From: Ciona savignyi
Taxonomy: Eukaryota > Chordata > Ascidiacea > Phlebobranchia > Cionidae
NCBI GenBank assembly: GCA_000149265.1
Contig: CH003028.1
Location: forward strand, 1,543,082 to 1,607,081
Direction: 5' to 3'
DNA length: 64,000 nt
Of the stretch, positions 44,740 through 64,000 are shown in pieces (the first letter of the stretch is position 1; each line of letters starts with the position of its first letter). The position numbers were made by a program, and so were the translations under genes. The notes under the pieces were generated by a model that was given only the letters and a program-made list of their open reading frames with translations, ran no database searches and was not told where the DNA came from.

Positions 44740-46765
44740 TATGTGAAAGATATTGCTTATGTAATCTATTGTGTTTATATGTATAGTTGTAATCAAGCTC
44801 CCTAACCACTATTGGTATATTTTATAGACTTTAAGTACAGGTCTCTTTTAAAACGGGAAATATATTTATGGGTACCTTTTGGAAAAAGGGACACATATTG
44901 TTTATGTCCGGTGTTTTTCGAAAAACGCTTTCACATGGGTGTCTCGTCCATGCGAAATTTTAAAAATTGAATTACTAAATCAGAACAAAACTTTAAGATA
45001 TAATAAATAACATGACCCAAATAGGTCAAAGCACACAAATTTAGAGTTTTACCTAAGGGGAATTCCCTGGAATCGTAAAACAACATTTTACTATTTTTCT
45101 GACATTAGAACTTTTTTAAATCGTGGCGCCAAACCTAATCACCCTAGTTTTACTTAATTGTGTGTGTTGTTAGTTCACTTAAAATATATGTTAAAAAAAT
45201 AATGAATTTTTTAATTAGGTGGGGAGATTCCCCAAATTTGGTAAGTATATTATATTTTAGGAATCATAGAGCCTAACCTAATTTCCCAAATTTAAATAAA
45301 ATGTGTATGTCGTTATTTAACTTAACAAAGTTGTTATTTATTTTTGGACTTGGGAAAATTCCACAAATCGTTTATGTATATTTTTCTTAAACTGTACGAC
45401 ATTTAATGTTTTGTCCGTCCGGTATCGTATTAAAGAAGTATAGGAAGAGTATTCTGATCGAAACTATAGACTGTCAACCACGTGTTTAACCACCACTGTC
45501 CTACCGGTTGGTTGGCGGTTAAGTACGTCGCCTTTTAATCGAAAGGTTGCAGGTGCGAAACTGGTCGCTAGCTATTCGGTTGTGTCCTTGGGCAAGGCAC
45601 TTAACGGACAGTGTCTGAACTTAGCGGATTAATGGATTCTACTACCAAATTAAAACAACGTGTCTATCATACACAACACACTGCAATAGCTCCGGTAACC
45701 CGACGGTGAGCACGAGGTGATCTGACGATTGCCCATGTGTTAGCCTAACCCCTTGGTTTTCCCATTCACAGGGATAAACATGAATATCCTATCCTATCCT
45801 ACACGGTTCTCAAAACACAATTTGTATGCTTTGATGCGTTTATGTGAGCAGCGTCCTTAACCGCATTTGGTGTATTTTACACACCGAGTATGTAGTTTGT
45901 TTCTGCAATTTGAAACGCATGGGTCCCATAGTATTCAAACCAAATTCTCTTCGTGTGTTATTTGAAAAAAGAGACACATAATGTTTTTATTCTTTTTTTA
46001 AACTCTTGACAGGAATGGCGCATGTTTCCCCGACATCTAACAGAAGGAATTTTGAAATCGTAATGATACTTTGTCATTTGTTAGACAACATGTTTTAGAT
46101 ATGCAGAAACCCAAATTTGGGGTAATAAATCGAGGGAATTCCTCTGGGACGTTAAAAACCAAACTGGTATTTTTTTAATTTTGATTTTTTTGGAGCATAT
46201 AGCGCTTTAACGGCTGCTTCAATTTTATTAAAACTTTGTCATTTGATAGACAACATGGTTTGGACATGCAGAAACAAATCTTTTGGGTAATAAATTCTAG
46301 GGGATTCAAAAGAGTCTAAAAACCAAAACGGTATTTTTCTAAAAATGTTAGTGCGGTAGCCGCCGCTGTACCAATGAGAAAAAAATACATAGGGAAATAA
46401 CGTATACATATGATTTGTTCCTAAATCATGATTGTAACAGGCATGCCATATCGCCCCGACATCTCCAACAAGGAGTTGTCAAATCGGGTTAAAACTCTAA
46501 GAATTGTTAGATAACATGACCCAGATATGTAAAAACCATTATTTATGTCGCGTATTAAACCCAGGGGAACCCCCCGAAGCCATGAAAAACTAAATTTTGC
46601 TGTTTGGGGGAATTTATCTTTAACTCACTACAGCGCTTGACAAAAGGCTTAAATTTAAAACATTTGTGGTAAAATGTTCGTAAATCTAACACAATTATTC
46701 TTTTTTTAACTACATATCCGTTTTGCAAATGGTGAAGCTTACACGTGGTTTTCACTTTGTAGTTC
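44740..46765. mobile_element. composite of 336-bp-family repeats, split by a SINE
   Basis: It contains the family hallmarks in rearranged order: ACACATATTGTTTATGTCCG near 44890, AAGGGGAATTCCCTGG near 45056, GTCAACCACGTGTTTAACCA near 45475 and, after the SINE, CGCATGGGTCCCATAGTATT near 45920. Reversed units follow (CCCCGACATCTAACAG near 46028, GCCATATCGCCCCGACATCT near 46444), and the end reads ACACGTGGTTTTCACTTTGT. The 45465 and 46755 ends form an imperfect inverted pair. Confidence 0.65.
45505..45800 (+). mobile_element. SINE inserted in the 336-bp-family repeat
   Basis: Full length with head GGTTGGTTGGCGGTTAAGTA, GGTTGCAGGTGCGAAACTGG, CGACGGTGAGCACGAGGTGA and end ATATCCTATCCTATCCT. Confidence 0.9.
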
Positions 46766-47109
46766 ATTTTAACATTTTATTAGTTAACTTTATTTTTTTA
46801 ATAATTTTAACTGCTTGTTTTTCCTATTATTGTATATTTATATTTTTTATTTTTTATTTAAAAATTGCTTTTATATTTAATTGATACTAAATATAATTTT
46901 CCGTGGGAATTTAAGCGTAATATACAAAATATACATGTGCAACACATGGAAATAGAGTAAGGTTTGAAATTCGTCAGGATGTCAACAAAGTCTGGGCTTT
47001 CGTTGTATTTAAAGTGTAGCGGTGTGTGAAATAGGCATTTACTAATTTCCCAGCCGCACTGTTCACTGATCAGATTATACGTCAGCCTCTCTAGTTCTTT
47101 ATATCAAGC
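46766..47109 (+). promoter_or_regulatory. upstream region of ITPK1
   Basis: AT-rich. A TATA-like run near 46850 and ATATACAAAATATACATG near 46920 are seen but are not distinctive. The 5' UTR probably begins within the last 100-150 bases. Confidence 0.3.
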
Positions 47110-50100
47110 ATGCCTCGACCGCTAGGCAAGATTGGGGTATGGTTTAGCCAAAAGAAGAGGAAAAAGTTCAATTTAGATCAGTTGGATGGTCTGTTCCGGT
47201 GAGTTGTTCTTTTATCAATAATGTATATATATTTGTGGGATTTGTGTTTTTAGCCCTGCTTTTTATATGTGAGACCACTTATACAAGCAAAATCGCTGGG
47301 AAAAACTAAAAGGAGGTAAAAAGGGAAGGCGGGAAGGAGGAAAACTGCACATTAAAATAAAGATTTGTGCTTAACAGTTAGTTTTAAACATGGGATTAGA
47401 GTTAGGGTTAGTTCTGGGTTTGATATTAGTGTTTAGAGCAGTGTTAAAATTAATTTCTATAGTTTTAGTGAGCAGTTTCCCTCCTTCTCGCTTTCCCTCA
47501 TTTTAGTGTTGTCCAGGTAGCCTTGTGTGCACAGTCGGGTTATTGCAGTGTACCGGTACTGTATAAATGTTTGGTAGGTCTATAAGATGTTTCCAACCCA
47601 TTATTATGTTGAGTTTAGTTGTTAGAGTAACTTGCTCAAGGACACAACTGACTACCCAGTATGGAAAGTACGGCAGCTGCACACTCGAGTTTTTTTTCCC
47701 TGCGTCTTTGCACACTTGGGTAATTTCACACACGCTCGCGAGCTGGCGGACAGGTGATTGTTTTTTATACTGAGCGTACACTCGGGAGCCAGCTTATATG
47801 AGAAACAAATTGACAGTGCGCTGGCTCGTGAGCGTGTGTGTTGACCCGACCTTACGTTTTAAACATAAACATCGTATAATTTTCAATAAACCTGTAAACC
47901 TACCTCTGGACCCCCGGTATTTTACTGTCAGTACATTTTTTGTTATGTACACGACCCTATGTTATGTAGATAGATGTTAGCTGACAGACACGATAGATTT
48001 AGGATAGAATAATATGTTTGTTTAAGATTTTGGTAAAACAGTAATAAAAGGTGATTGTGTGCACACTTGAAGTGTGCATTTATGGACGTTTGCACACTGC
48101 ACACTTAAATATTTGCCAGGAGCACAGTCGAGATCTCAGCGAAAATTTACGTACTTTCCATACGGGGCTCTGACCATACCTTGCATCCTAAATATAAAAC
48201 ATATTTGCCCGACATTGTACATTTATTTTCACAGAAAACATGGATACGAGCTGGTTGAGGTATGTATCAGATCAGAGCTCTTTGTATTATTATATCCCCA
48301 AATCTGCTGAACCCCCAAAATTTAAAGTCGCTATAAAATACCTTGAATATGACCTTAACNNNNNNNNNNNNNNNNNNNNNNNNNNNNNNNNNNNNNNNNN
48401 NNNNNNNNNNNNNNNNNNNNNNNNNNNNNNNNNNNNNNNNNNNNNNNNNNNNNNNNNNNNNNNNNNNNNNNNNNNNNNNNNNNNNNNNNNNNNNNNNNNN
48501 NNNNNNNNNNNNNNNNNNNNNNNNNNNNNNNNNNNNNNNNNNNNNNNNNNNNNNNNNNNNNNNNNNNNNNNNNNNNNNNNNNNNNNNNNNNNNNNNNNNN
48601 NNNNNNNNNNNNNNNNNNNNNNNNNNNNNNNNNNNNNNNNNNNNNNNNNNNNNNNNNNNNNNNNNNNNNNNNNNNNNNNNNNNNNNNNNNNNNNNNNNNN
48701 NNNNNNNNNNNNNNNNNNNNNNNNNNNNNNNNNNNNNNNNNNNNNNNNNNNNNNNNNNNNNNNNNNNNNNNNNNNNNNNNNNNNNNNNNNNNNNNNNNNN
48801 NNNNNNNNNNNNNNNNNNNNNNNNNNNNNNNNNNNNNNNNNNNNNNNNNNNNNNNNNNNNNNNNNNNNNNNNNNNNNNNNNNNNNNNNNNNNNNNNNNNN
48901 NNNNNNNNNNNNNNNNNNNNNNNNNNNNNNNNNNNNTCCTTGAGCAAGGCACTTAATGGACATTGCCTAAACCCAGCGGATTAATGAGTTTTACTAAATT
49001 GAAGGAACATGTAAATCATACACAACATAAAATAGCTACGGTAATCCCAAGGTGGGCGCGAAGTTATCTGACAATTTAACCCCCTTGGTTTTTCCTTTTA
49101 CAGTGATGTATATCCTATCCTATTCAAAGTAAAAATGAAATTCACAGATTGATATTGATCGACTGGGGGACCAAGGTCCATTTGCAGCTATCATCCACAA
49201 GTTGACTGACCTCATGATAGAAGAGATGGGAGGGAGTAAAACTGCCGCACAGAATATCCAGAGCATCCAGGTTGTTTTCAATTATTTTCCACTTTTGGCA
49301 TGAGGTGTCACACTATAATCTGAATTGTTTGTTTGTTTTTTTTTTTTTACTTTTTTAAGTACCGCAAATGAATATAAGAATGATTATTATTTAATAAAAA
49401 AACAGGAAGAAAATACCCAGTTTATAGCATATAAATGGTCTTGAAGGTCATGTTGTTAAAATATGCCAATAGGAAATCATAAATGATTCTGCCACCAACA
49501 CAAATGAATGAATCAGGCAGCAATAGAAATATATTAACCATCCACAAATTGCAGTAGCTTTAGGATATATCAAGTTAACTGTGGGTGACAACTTTACTGT
49601 AACAAAGACAACTTTACTGCGACAAAAGGAAAAAATAAACTAAACTTTATTAACCCCAACCCAGAGATACGTTGATCAAAACCCCAGCTTGACTATGGTC
49701 GACCCTCTGAGTAGCATTCGGAAAAATCCTCAATCGTAATGAAACATACACACTGCTTTTAGACACCAAGCATGCACAAGGTACTTTCAGCTATGTTTAC
49801 TCAAATATACTTACTACAGTGTTCACCTTATTATTCATGTGTATTAATATGCCTTAGTAAGCTATTACCGTGTGTGGGCAAGGATGTATGATGTACATTC
49901 GAATGTATGAAAGTCCTGTTTTAACAGGAATAAAAGACGAGCTTTATTTGTGTCGGTTTGATTCATTGATATTCATGTAAAACATTCATGTTTGTCCGGC
50001 GGTTAGTCTGGCGGCTAAGTGAGTTGCCTTTTAATCGAAAGAACCCAGCAGATTAATGGTTCTACCAAATTGAAGGAACGTGTCTATCATACACAACACA

Positions 50101-53100
50101 CTGCAACATCTCCGGTAACCTGACGGTGGGCGCGAGGTAATCTGATGATTGCCCGTGTGTTAACAGTTAACCCACTTGGTTTTCCCATCCAAGGTGATAA
50201 ACATGAATATCCTATTCTAAGGAAAATGAGGGTATTCCATATCAACAGTCGAGTTCAAACAAAATAACACCCAGTTTATATTGCTTTGATTGCCTTCCCA
50301 GATAAACAGATACACGTTCCCCCTTTTACACTGCTGACTGCCACTGACAGTGCAACATTGAAAACACAACTAATGGCTGCGAATGTTAACTTCCCATTCA
50401 GTAAGTTTCATTTCGTTCTTAGGATGAAATGGATGTTATTTGTTCATTTTAATGTATATATTTATAAATATATTTTTTAACTGGGAATTTGTAAACAGTA
50501 GTTTAATAGTGTTAACAGTGACTACATAATAATTTCTCTATGCGAAATAAAACAAACATATATATATATATATAATATATATCTGTATCTTTTATTTTTT
50601 ATATACATATATAGAGAGAGAAAGCGAGAGAGAAATTGTCATGCATAAGAAACTGACATTGTGATGCTGGATTATTATATTTTCATTAAAAATTTGCCCC
50701 GTAAAAGCCGTCATAAGAAACATCTTTATTGCCCCCCTGATATTAACATGGGTGTGGTTGTGTGGTGTATAGAGATGGAGAATTAAATTCTTTGGTGTTT
50801 TCTTATCCCATACTATCGTCAGACAGCTCACATTCACACTTGGGTTGTTTGAGCTCATTTGCACTATATGCGTTGCCAAACTTATTTTAAAATCATGTAT
50901 AAACATATTTTTAACTATTTATTTTTATAAACATTTTTTTTATTTTATTTATTTTTTATGCGGGTTTAGCGGCCACGTCTAATTATACCTAAACTTGGTA
51001 ATTTATTGTTTTTTAGAGGTGTTCTAATGACTGTCGTTTTTTCTTTTTTCCAAATTTATATCAAAGGTCTTCATGTTTTTATGGTGAAAACAAAAATCAA
51101 CTAAACTAAACCAAACTTTTTAAATATTAACTTCTAGTCTTCTTTTATACTTAGTTTGCAAGAAGAACATCGCCCATGGGCTGGAATCACACAAGGTAAC
51201 TGTTTATTTAAGTGTTTATACTGTTTAAATAGTAACTTAACATTGTGTGATTTATAAGGCTAAGTCATTGCTAACCTAGAATAAACCAGCAGGTTGTAAA
51301 TCACTGTCGACAATCAGTTAAACAGAGCAACGTATTAGTTTAAAGTTGCCATTTGAATTTATGCAACTAGATACATCCTGTTTATAACATTACAATAGAT
51401 TCAATATGAATATAGGGACAACCATACGGCCGTTTTCCACATATCTAAATATTACCAAACTTCATTTTAAATATTCATAATTATATCTCATTTTTCATTT
51501 CTTTTAGTATACGCTTTATTTAATTTAAATAGATATTTTAAATGATTTGAAACAACCAGTACCTTTATTTTTGTTCTCCGAAATTCATTTTTGTTCTCCG
51601 AATTTGACATGCAATTACAACAGTCAATTTCTATTTTACCAGAATTTCACTTGAACTAAATATTTGTTTTCGTTTATTAAGTAAGGGGCATAATTTTGAA
51701 AATTAATAAAGTCACTTATTAGAACCATTAGAGTTATTAGAACATGTTTACTGTGCAAAGCCCAAACATATGTGGATCTGTGGACACCTGATAGTAATAT
51801 TGACTAATATACAGATGTCAATAATATTTAATGAGGAAGGCCTTGCTGACGTGCAGACGCCATGTGTGGCCCAGACGTTTATCAACCACGGAGCACTGCT
51901 CTACAAGGTATCTTATTTTACTAGTTATATTTGAATTTTTACCAGTTATCTTATCTAACCATTTTAATTGGATTTTTTATTTGATCTAGCCATTTATATT
52001 GGAATTTCCTACAAGTTTTTAATCTGACCATTTTAAATTTGAATAAGAAACTAAAGATGACTTTATATTTATACCAAATATACTTAAACCAATCTTGAGG
52101 TTTCATACATAATTTCACCCCCTATTAGCGCACTATATGCTGACTTCCTTTAATGCATTAGTCAGTGGATCAGTCACAGGAATTATAACTTGGTTTATTT
52201 TTGTTACTTTAAATATTGCAAGGTTACAATGCTTGCAATCCAATTAATCAAATCAATTTATTAGGATTAATATTGTCACTACATCATAACTAATATTTTG
52301 TAACACTTTGCTGAAGTATCTACTTGAACATACAGGGCATAAACTTTAAATTTCTATCGGACATTAAATTCTAAGAGCTTATTACGTAATGCTAATCTTT
52401 TGTATAAACGTTAACCAATTCTTGTTCTTAAACATCTGTTTTATTAAATTAAAGCAAAAACCACTAATATATAAACAAGAATTTTATAAAATGTACTACA
52501 CAACTCAATTGTAAGATATATATAACCAAGTTAGGTTGCACAGCAGTTTTAATTACATCTTTATTGCTTTTTAATTACCAACAGCAATAAATAACAAGAA
52601 TGCTACAATACAAAACATGCCAAAATGCTCATGCTACGATACTTAAAATAACAAAAAGCCGATTATAATGCTTGTTACTGAAAGTTAAGATAAAAGAATC
52701 ACTAAATCACTGCAAACAAGGGCTGTGTATTTGCATTGTTGTATAAGAATAATTGACAACTAGGTTTATATGTTTTCGAATTATTCTTGAATCAATGAGT
52801 TTCGATCTAGAATTTCAAACTGCTTTGAAATATCCTTGAAGAGAAGGCAAAAAGCATTTTTTGTTTTAGTAGTTCAGAAATATGATATTGCATGTATTTA
52901 TAATTTATAAAAATAATTGTAATTATTGATCATTACTCTTAAATTAAAACTGCTTCCTCTCTCTCTCTTTCTCTTTTTCTGTGTCTACATCTCGGCATTT
53001 TTGATTGACAGATAATAAAAGTCTAATTAAGTCCAAACCTTCAACAACTTTTAATCTTACTTGTAAACTTCTGTAATGTCATATGGAATTATATTACTGT

Positions 53101-54543
53101 TTAGTTTTTTAAACATAGTTTTTATCAATATTATTTGTGCGGAAAAGATGGCATGATCATCTTGATTTGTTTCCGGCACCTCTGATCAATAACATCAAAC
53201 ATTATCAGCTGTATGTTATAATCTTTAGTATAAAAAATATACCCAATGGACAAAGTCACAAAGAGCTTGTTGCACATTACAGATCTATGCAATAGGAACC
53301 AAGTTCCACATTGTGAAGCGTCCTTCATTAAGGAACTTTGCCGACTCAAAATGGTCGGAAGAATCCACCATTTTCTTTAACTCCCACAACATTTCAAGCG
53401 GCGATTGTACTCCCAATGCTTTGAGCACTGTAAGTTGCAGTGTTGCACGTTGAGTAAAATAGATGGATTGATAGACGTTAATACAATCTGTACACTATTG
53501 ACTATCTTTTTTGAATGGGATACTGATGTAAGTGAAACTACTAAGGGCGTTATAAGAACCTGATATACAGCAATGTATTTTGTCTCCATTAACTCACTGG
53601 ATTAAATTGCGGTAAATTAGAATAGGATATTCATCTTTATTTCTGTGCATAGAAAAATGCAAGGGTCAATATCACATAGGTAACAATAACAATATATATC
53701 ATATTAACTTAAGGTAGTGTTTTCATATAGTTAAATTGTTAGATGACTCATTAATCCATTGGGTTCAGGCAATGTCCGTTAAGTGCCTTGCCTAAGCACA
53801 CAACCGATCTGTTTCGAAACTGCATCGGTAGAAAGGCAACACACTAACCCACCAAGCAACTCAGTCGAAGTTCTGCATAGTGCTTGGCCTAAGAAAACCA
53901 CGAAGCTAACGCCTAATTAAGTTATTTATGACTGACGGCCTTCAGTCGTCACATACAAAAACCACCAAACTAACTGCTGTTTTAATTGTACACGACTGAC
54001 GGTCCTTATACCTCACATACGAGCTAACCGGAAGATTGAAATTCCAGCTTGACGTAGATGACGACCAACCACAACAGATCAACGAAAGTTTAGTTCAAGA
54101 CCTCGCTAAACACCTCCATATAGACATCAATATGAGTCTGTACGGAGCCGATATTATTATCTGCACCAAGACCGGACGCCATTATATCATAGATGTCAAC
54201 GTTTTTCCAAGTGAGTAAATTCATTTTTTTTTTTTTTTGTAAAACCTTTAATAAATCCAAAATTAATTATACATTAAATACAAAAGTCCTGCTTGGCTTT
54301 GTTTCCAAGTCTACACGATATAAAGAGTCTTAATGTGTCATGGTAACAAACAAAGATAATATTAAGCGAATGACTGATACAGTAGCACTTTAGATCTTAG
54401 TAATAACACATGACAGTTATTTTAGCTTTTGTTTCTTAATCAGACATGATACCAGTAATCAAGTCGTTTCAGGTTATGATGGCGTAGAAGATTACCTTCA
54501 ACAACTAGCCGACCATGTTTTATTTAAAATATCACTTCAATGA
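47110..54543 (+). CDS. ITPK1: ITPK1, inositol-tetrakisphosphate 1-kinase, one-base excess in exon 4
   Basis: Ten exons: 47110-47198, 48235-48259, 49148-49270, 49665-49780, 50302-50400, 51155-51195, 51815-51907, 53283-53429, 54024-54210 and 54473-54543. ITPK1 phosphorylates inositol phosphates on the way to InsP6 in the cytosol. The start KIGVWFSQKKRKKFNLDQL, AAIIHKLTDLM, RYVDQNPSLTMVDPLSSI, VPPFTLL, VCKKNIAHGLESHK, PCVAQTFINHGALLYK, VKRPSLRNF and the ATP-grasp metal site GADIIICTKTGRHYIIDVNV all match human in order. In exon 4 the run AAAAA (about 49722-49727) has one A too many: before it the frame reads SSIRK, after it ILNRNETYTLLLDTKHAQ in the next frame. Both sides match, and one base fewer restores phase to exon 5. 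A consensus error or a real allele is possible. The length would be about 329 residues (human 414). Confidence 0.92.
47530..47655 (-). mobile_element. worn SINE fragment in ITPK1 intron 1
   Basis: CGGGTTATTGCAGTGTACCG, CCAACCCATTATTATGTTGA and CTTGCTCAAGGACACAACTG follow SINE order. It is cut at its head side by the foldback element starting at about 47657. Confidence 0.55.
47657..48165. mobile_element. foldback/MITE-like element in ITPK1 intron 1
   Basis: Ends CCCAGTATGGAAAGTACG and CGTACTTTCCATACGGGG are inverted repeats. A second inner pair (CACACACGCTCGCGAGCTGG near 47729 and CTGGCTCGTGAGCGTGTGTG near 47821) forms a GC-rich stem. No coding region. Confidence 0.65.
48360..48936. other. 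assembly gap of 577 N
   Basis: Lies in ITPK1 intron 2 and hides the head of a SINE. All open frames across it are artefacts. Confidence 0.95.
48937..49123 (+). mobile_element. SINE, 5' side hidden by the gap
   Basis: TCCTTGAGCAAGGCACTTAA, AACCCAGCGGATTAATGAG, AAGGTGGGCGCGAAGTTATC and TATCCTATCCTATTC follow the SINE body and tail. Confidence 0.82.
49990..50217 (+). mobile_element. SINE with internal deletion, ITPK1 intron 4
   Basis: The head TCCGGCGGTTAGTCTGGCGG is followed directly by AACCCAGCAGATTAATGG, so the B-box and middle segment are missing. The tail is ATGAATATCCTATTC. Confidence 0.8.
50559..50635. repeat. AT and GA microsatellites in an ITPK1 intron
   Basis: A TA-repeat run followed by ATATATAGAGAGAGAAAGCGAG low-complexity sequence. 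Confidence 0.8.
51910..53282 (+). other. long ITPK1 intron, nothing recognised
   Basis: AT-rich intron sequence without repeat ends, coding stretches or RNA genes that I can support. Confidence 0.5.
53623..53868 (-). mobile_element. worn SINE in ITPK1 intron 8
   Basis: AATAGGATATTCATCTTTAT, CATTAATCCATTGGGTTCAG, CCGTTAAGTGCCTTGCCTAA and a worn head (CATCGGTAGAAAGGCAACAC). Confidence 0.75.
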
Positions 54544-54860
54544 TGTCATCATGAACTCTATGGTGCCGTACGCAATATTATCGTGAAGCTCTTACTACTT
54601 TTATCAATAATGTAGTGAATACACATTCCATTTAAATCGAGTCTCTTTATTTGAAAGTAGGGCGCAACGCAGTACTACTAAATGTGACAAGACAGAAATA
54701 ATTCATATGTTGTTTTATTGCATGAGATGGTTTCATCAAAGGTGTTTGTAAAGAATGTACCCCAACTCTAGATATATCTCATTGCAAGGATGCAGACACT
54801 GTACACAAATACGCAAAGTAGTCGCAGCACGTTACAAATTGTCCGAAAACACCCGATGTC
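54544..54860. terminator. convergent 3' ends of ITPK1 and SMARCC
   Basis: Only 317 bases separate the two stop codons. On the minus strand AATAAA lies at about 54655-54650, a fitting polyadenylation signal for SMARCC. No canonical AATAAA is seen for ITPK1 on the plus strand, so the transcripts may overlap. Confidence 0.5.
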
Positions 54861-63710
<8,850 letters not shown>

Positions 63711-64000
63711 CTACAGAGTGGAAAGAGTGGATAATAGAGGATTGTTCTGTCTTTAGTTATGCTAAAAATCAGTCAAACACGTACATTAGAGACTTTGCGG
63801 TTGTTTGATGGTGGGAACATAAATGCCCTACAGTCATTGAGTCTGTTTCTATGGGACATATATGGAAGTTATTGGACAACCAGGGGTATCTTAAAAATAC
63901 AATAAGGGGTCATCCAAAAACATCTATATTCTCTATAATCAGTCATGGTGTACAGGTACAGGGCCATTTTAGTGTGATCACTTCTTGTCTATGTTCATGT
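63711..64000 (-). other. SMARCC intron at the right edge
   Basis: No further exon could be recognised in these 290 bases. The gene continues beyond the window. Confidence 0.5.

Noticed and set aside
48240-48984. Open reading frames of over 200 codons around 48.3-48.9 kb on both strands
   Set aside because: They run through 577 N. The only real coding sequence there is the 25-base ITPK1 exon 2 at 48235-48259.
49736-50301. A separate small ITPK1 exon between 49736 and 50301
   Set aside because: The apparent gap is explained better by one excess base in exon 4, which restores both similarity and splice phase without an extra exon.
52500-53100. Possible non-coding RNA or coding exon in the long ITPK1 intron
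   Set aside because: Only AT-rich low-complexity and pyrimidine runs were seen, with no structure or frame to support a feature.

Overview
The window looks like nuclear DNA of an ascidian tunicate, most likely a Ciona-type genome. It has AT-rich spacers, short introns with ordinary GT-AG sites, animal-only genes and dense small repeats. The species is inferred from style and not proven. There are two N gaps (37918-38017 and 48360-48936).

Seven host genes are supported. In order: a small two-pass membrane protein with a cysteine cluster and two PPxY motifs (+, 9560-10051); NSUN5, an rRNA cytosine-5 methyltransferase (-, 18493-17222), single exon with one in-frame stop; FANCL, the Fanconi anaemia E3 ligase (+, 19991-31909), six exons, with a Ty3-type retroelement and several smaller repeats in its introns; BAP1/Calypso, a nuclear ubiquitin hydrolase (-, 36007-33176), four exons; an alpha-1,3-fucosyltransferase of family GT10 (-, 41204-38941), three exons; ITPK1, an inositol phosphate kinase (+, 47110-54543), ten exons with a one-base excess in one of them; and SMARCC1/2, the BAF155/170 core subunit of SWI/SNF (-, about 63710-54861, amino end beyond the right edge). 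FANCL and BAP1 converge, as do ITPK1 and SMARCC. NSUN5/FANCL and the fucosyltransferase/ITPK1 diverge. Several of these proteins act in the nucleus (FANCL, BAP1, SMARCC), but nothing in the sequence shows that the cluster is functional.

Region by region: 1-3.9 kb holds a decayed element-type gene with SGNH-hydrolase-like and Ulp1/C48-peptidase-like segments, interrupted by a repeat made of about 336-bp tandem units. 3.9-9.5 kb holds AT-rich spacer, a LINE remnant and an old hAT-like piece. 9.5-10.5 kb is the small membrane protein gene. 10.5-17.2 kb is gene-poor with SINEs, a foldback repeat and a 114-bp tandem duplication. 17.2-41.2 kb is gene-dense. 41.2-47 kb carries a very young short LTR element and more of the 336-bp repeat family. 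47-64 kb is ITPK1 and SMARCC.

A tRNA-derived SINE family ending in TATCC repeats occurs about twenty times. At least six hAT-type non-autonomous elements show terminal inverted repeats, five of them with exact 8-bp target duplications. The most interesting observations are an extra SMARCC coiled-coil exon that resembles its neighbour and is phase-symmetric, a 2.06-kb hAT element filled by a G-rich minisatellite and nested in a SINE, the 336-bp palindrome-bearing repeat family, the split C48-type gene, and two host genes whose assembled frames are each broken by a single change.
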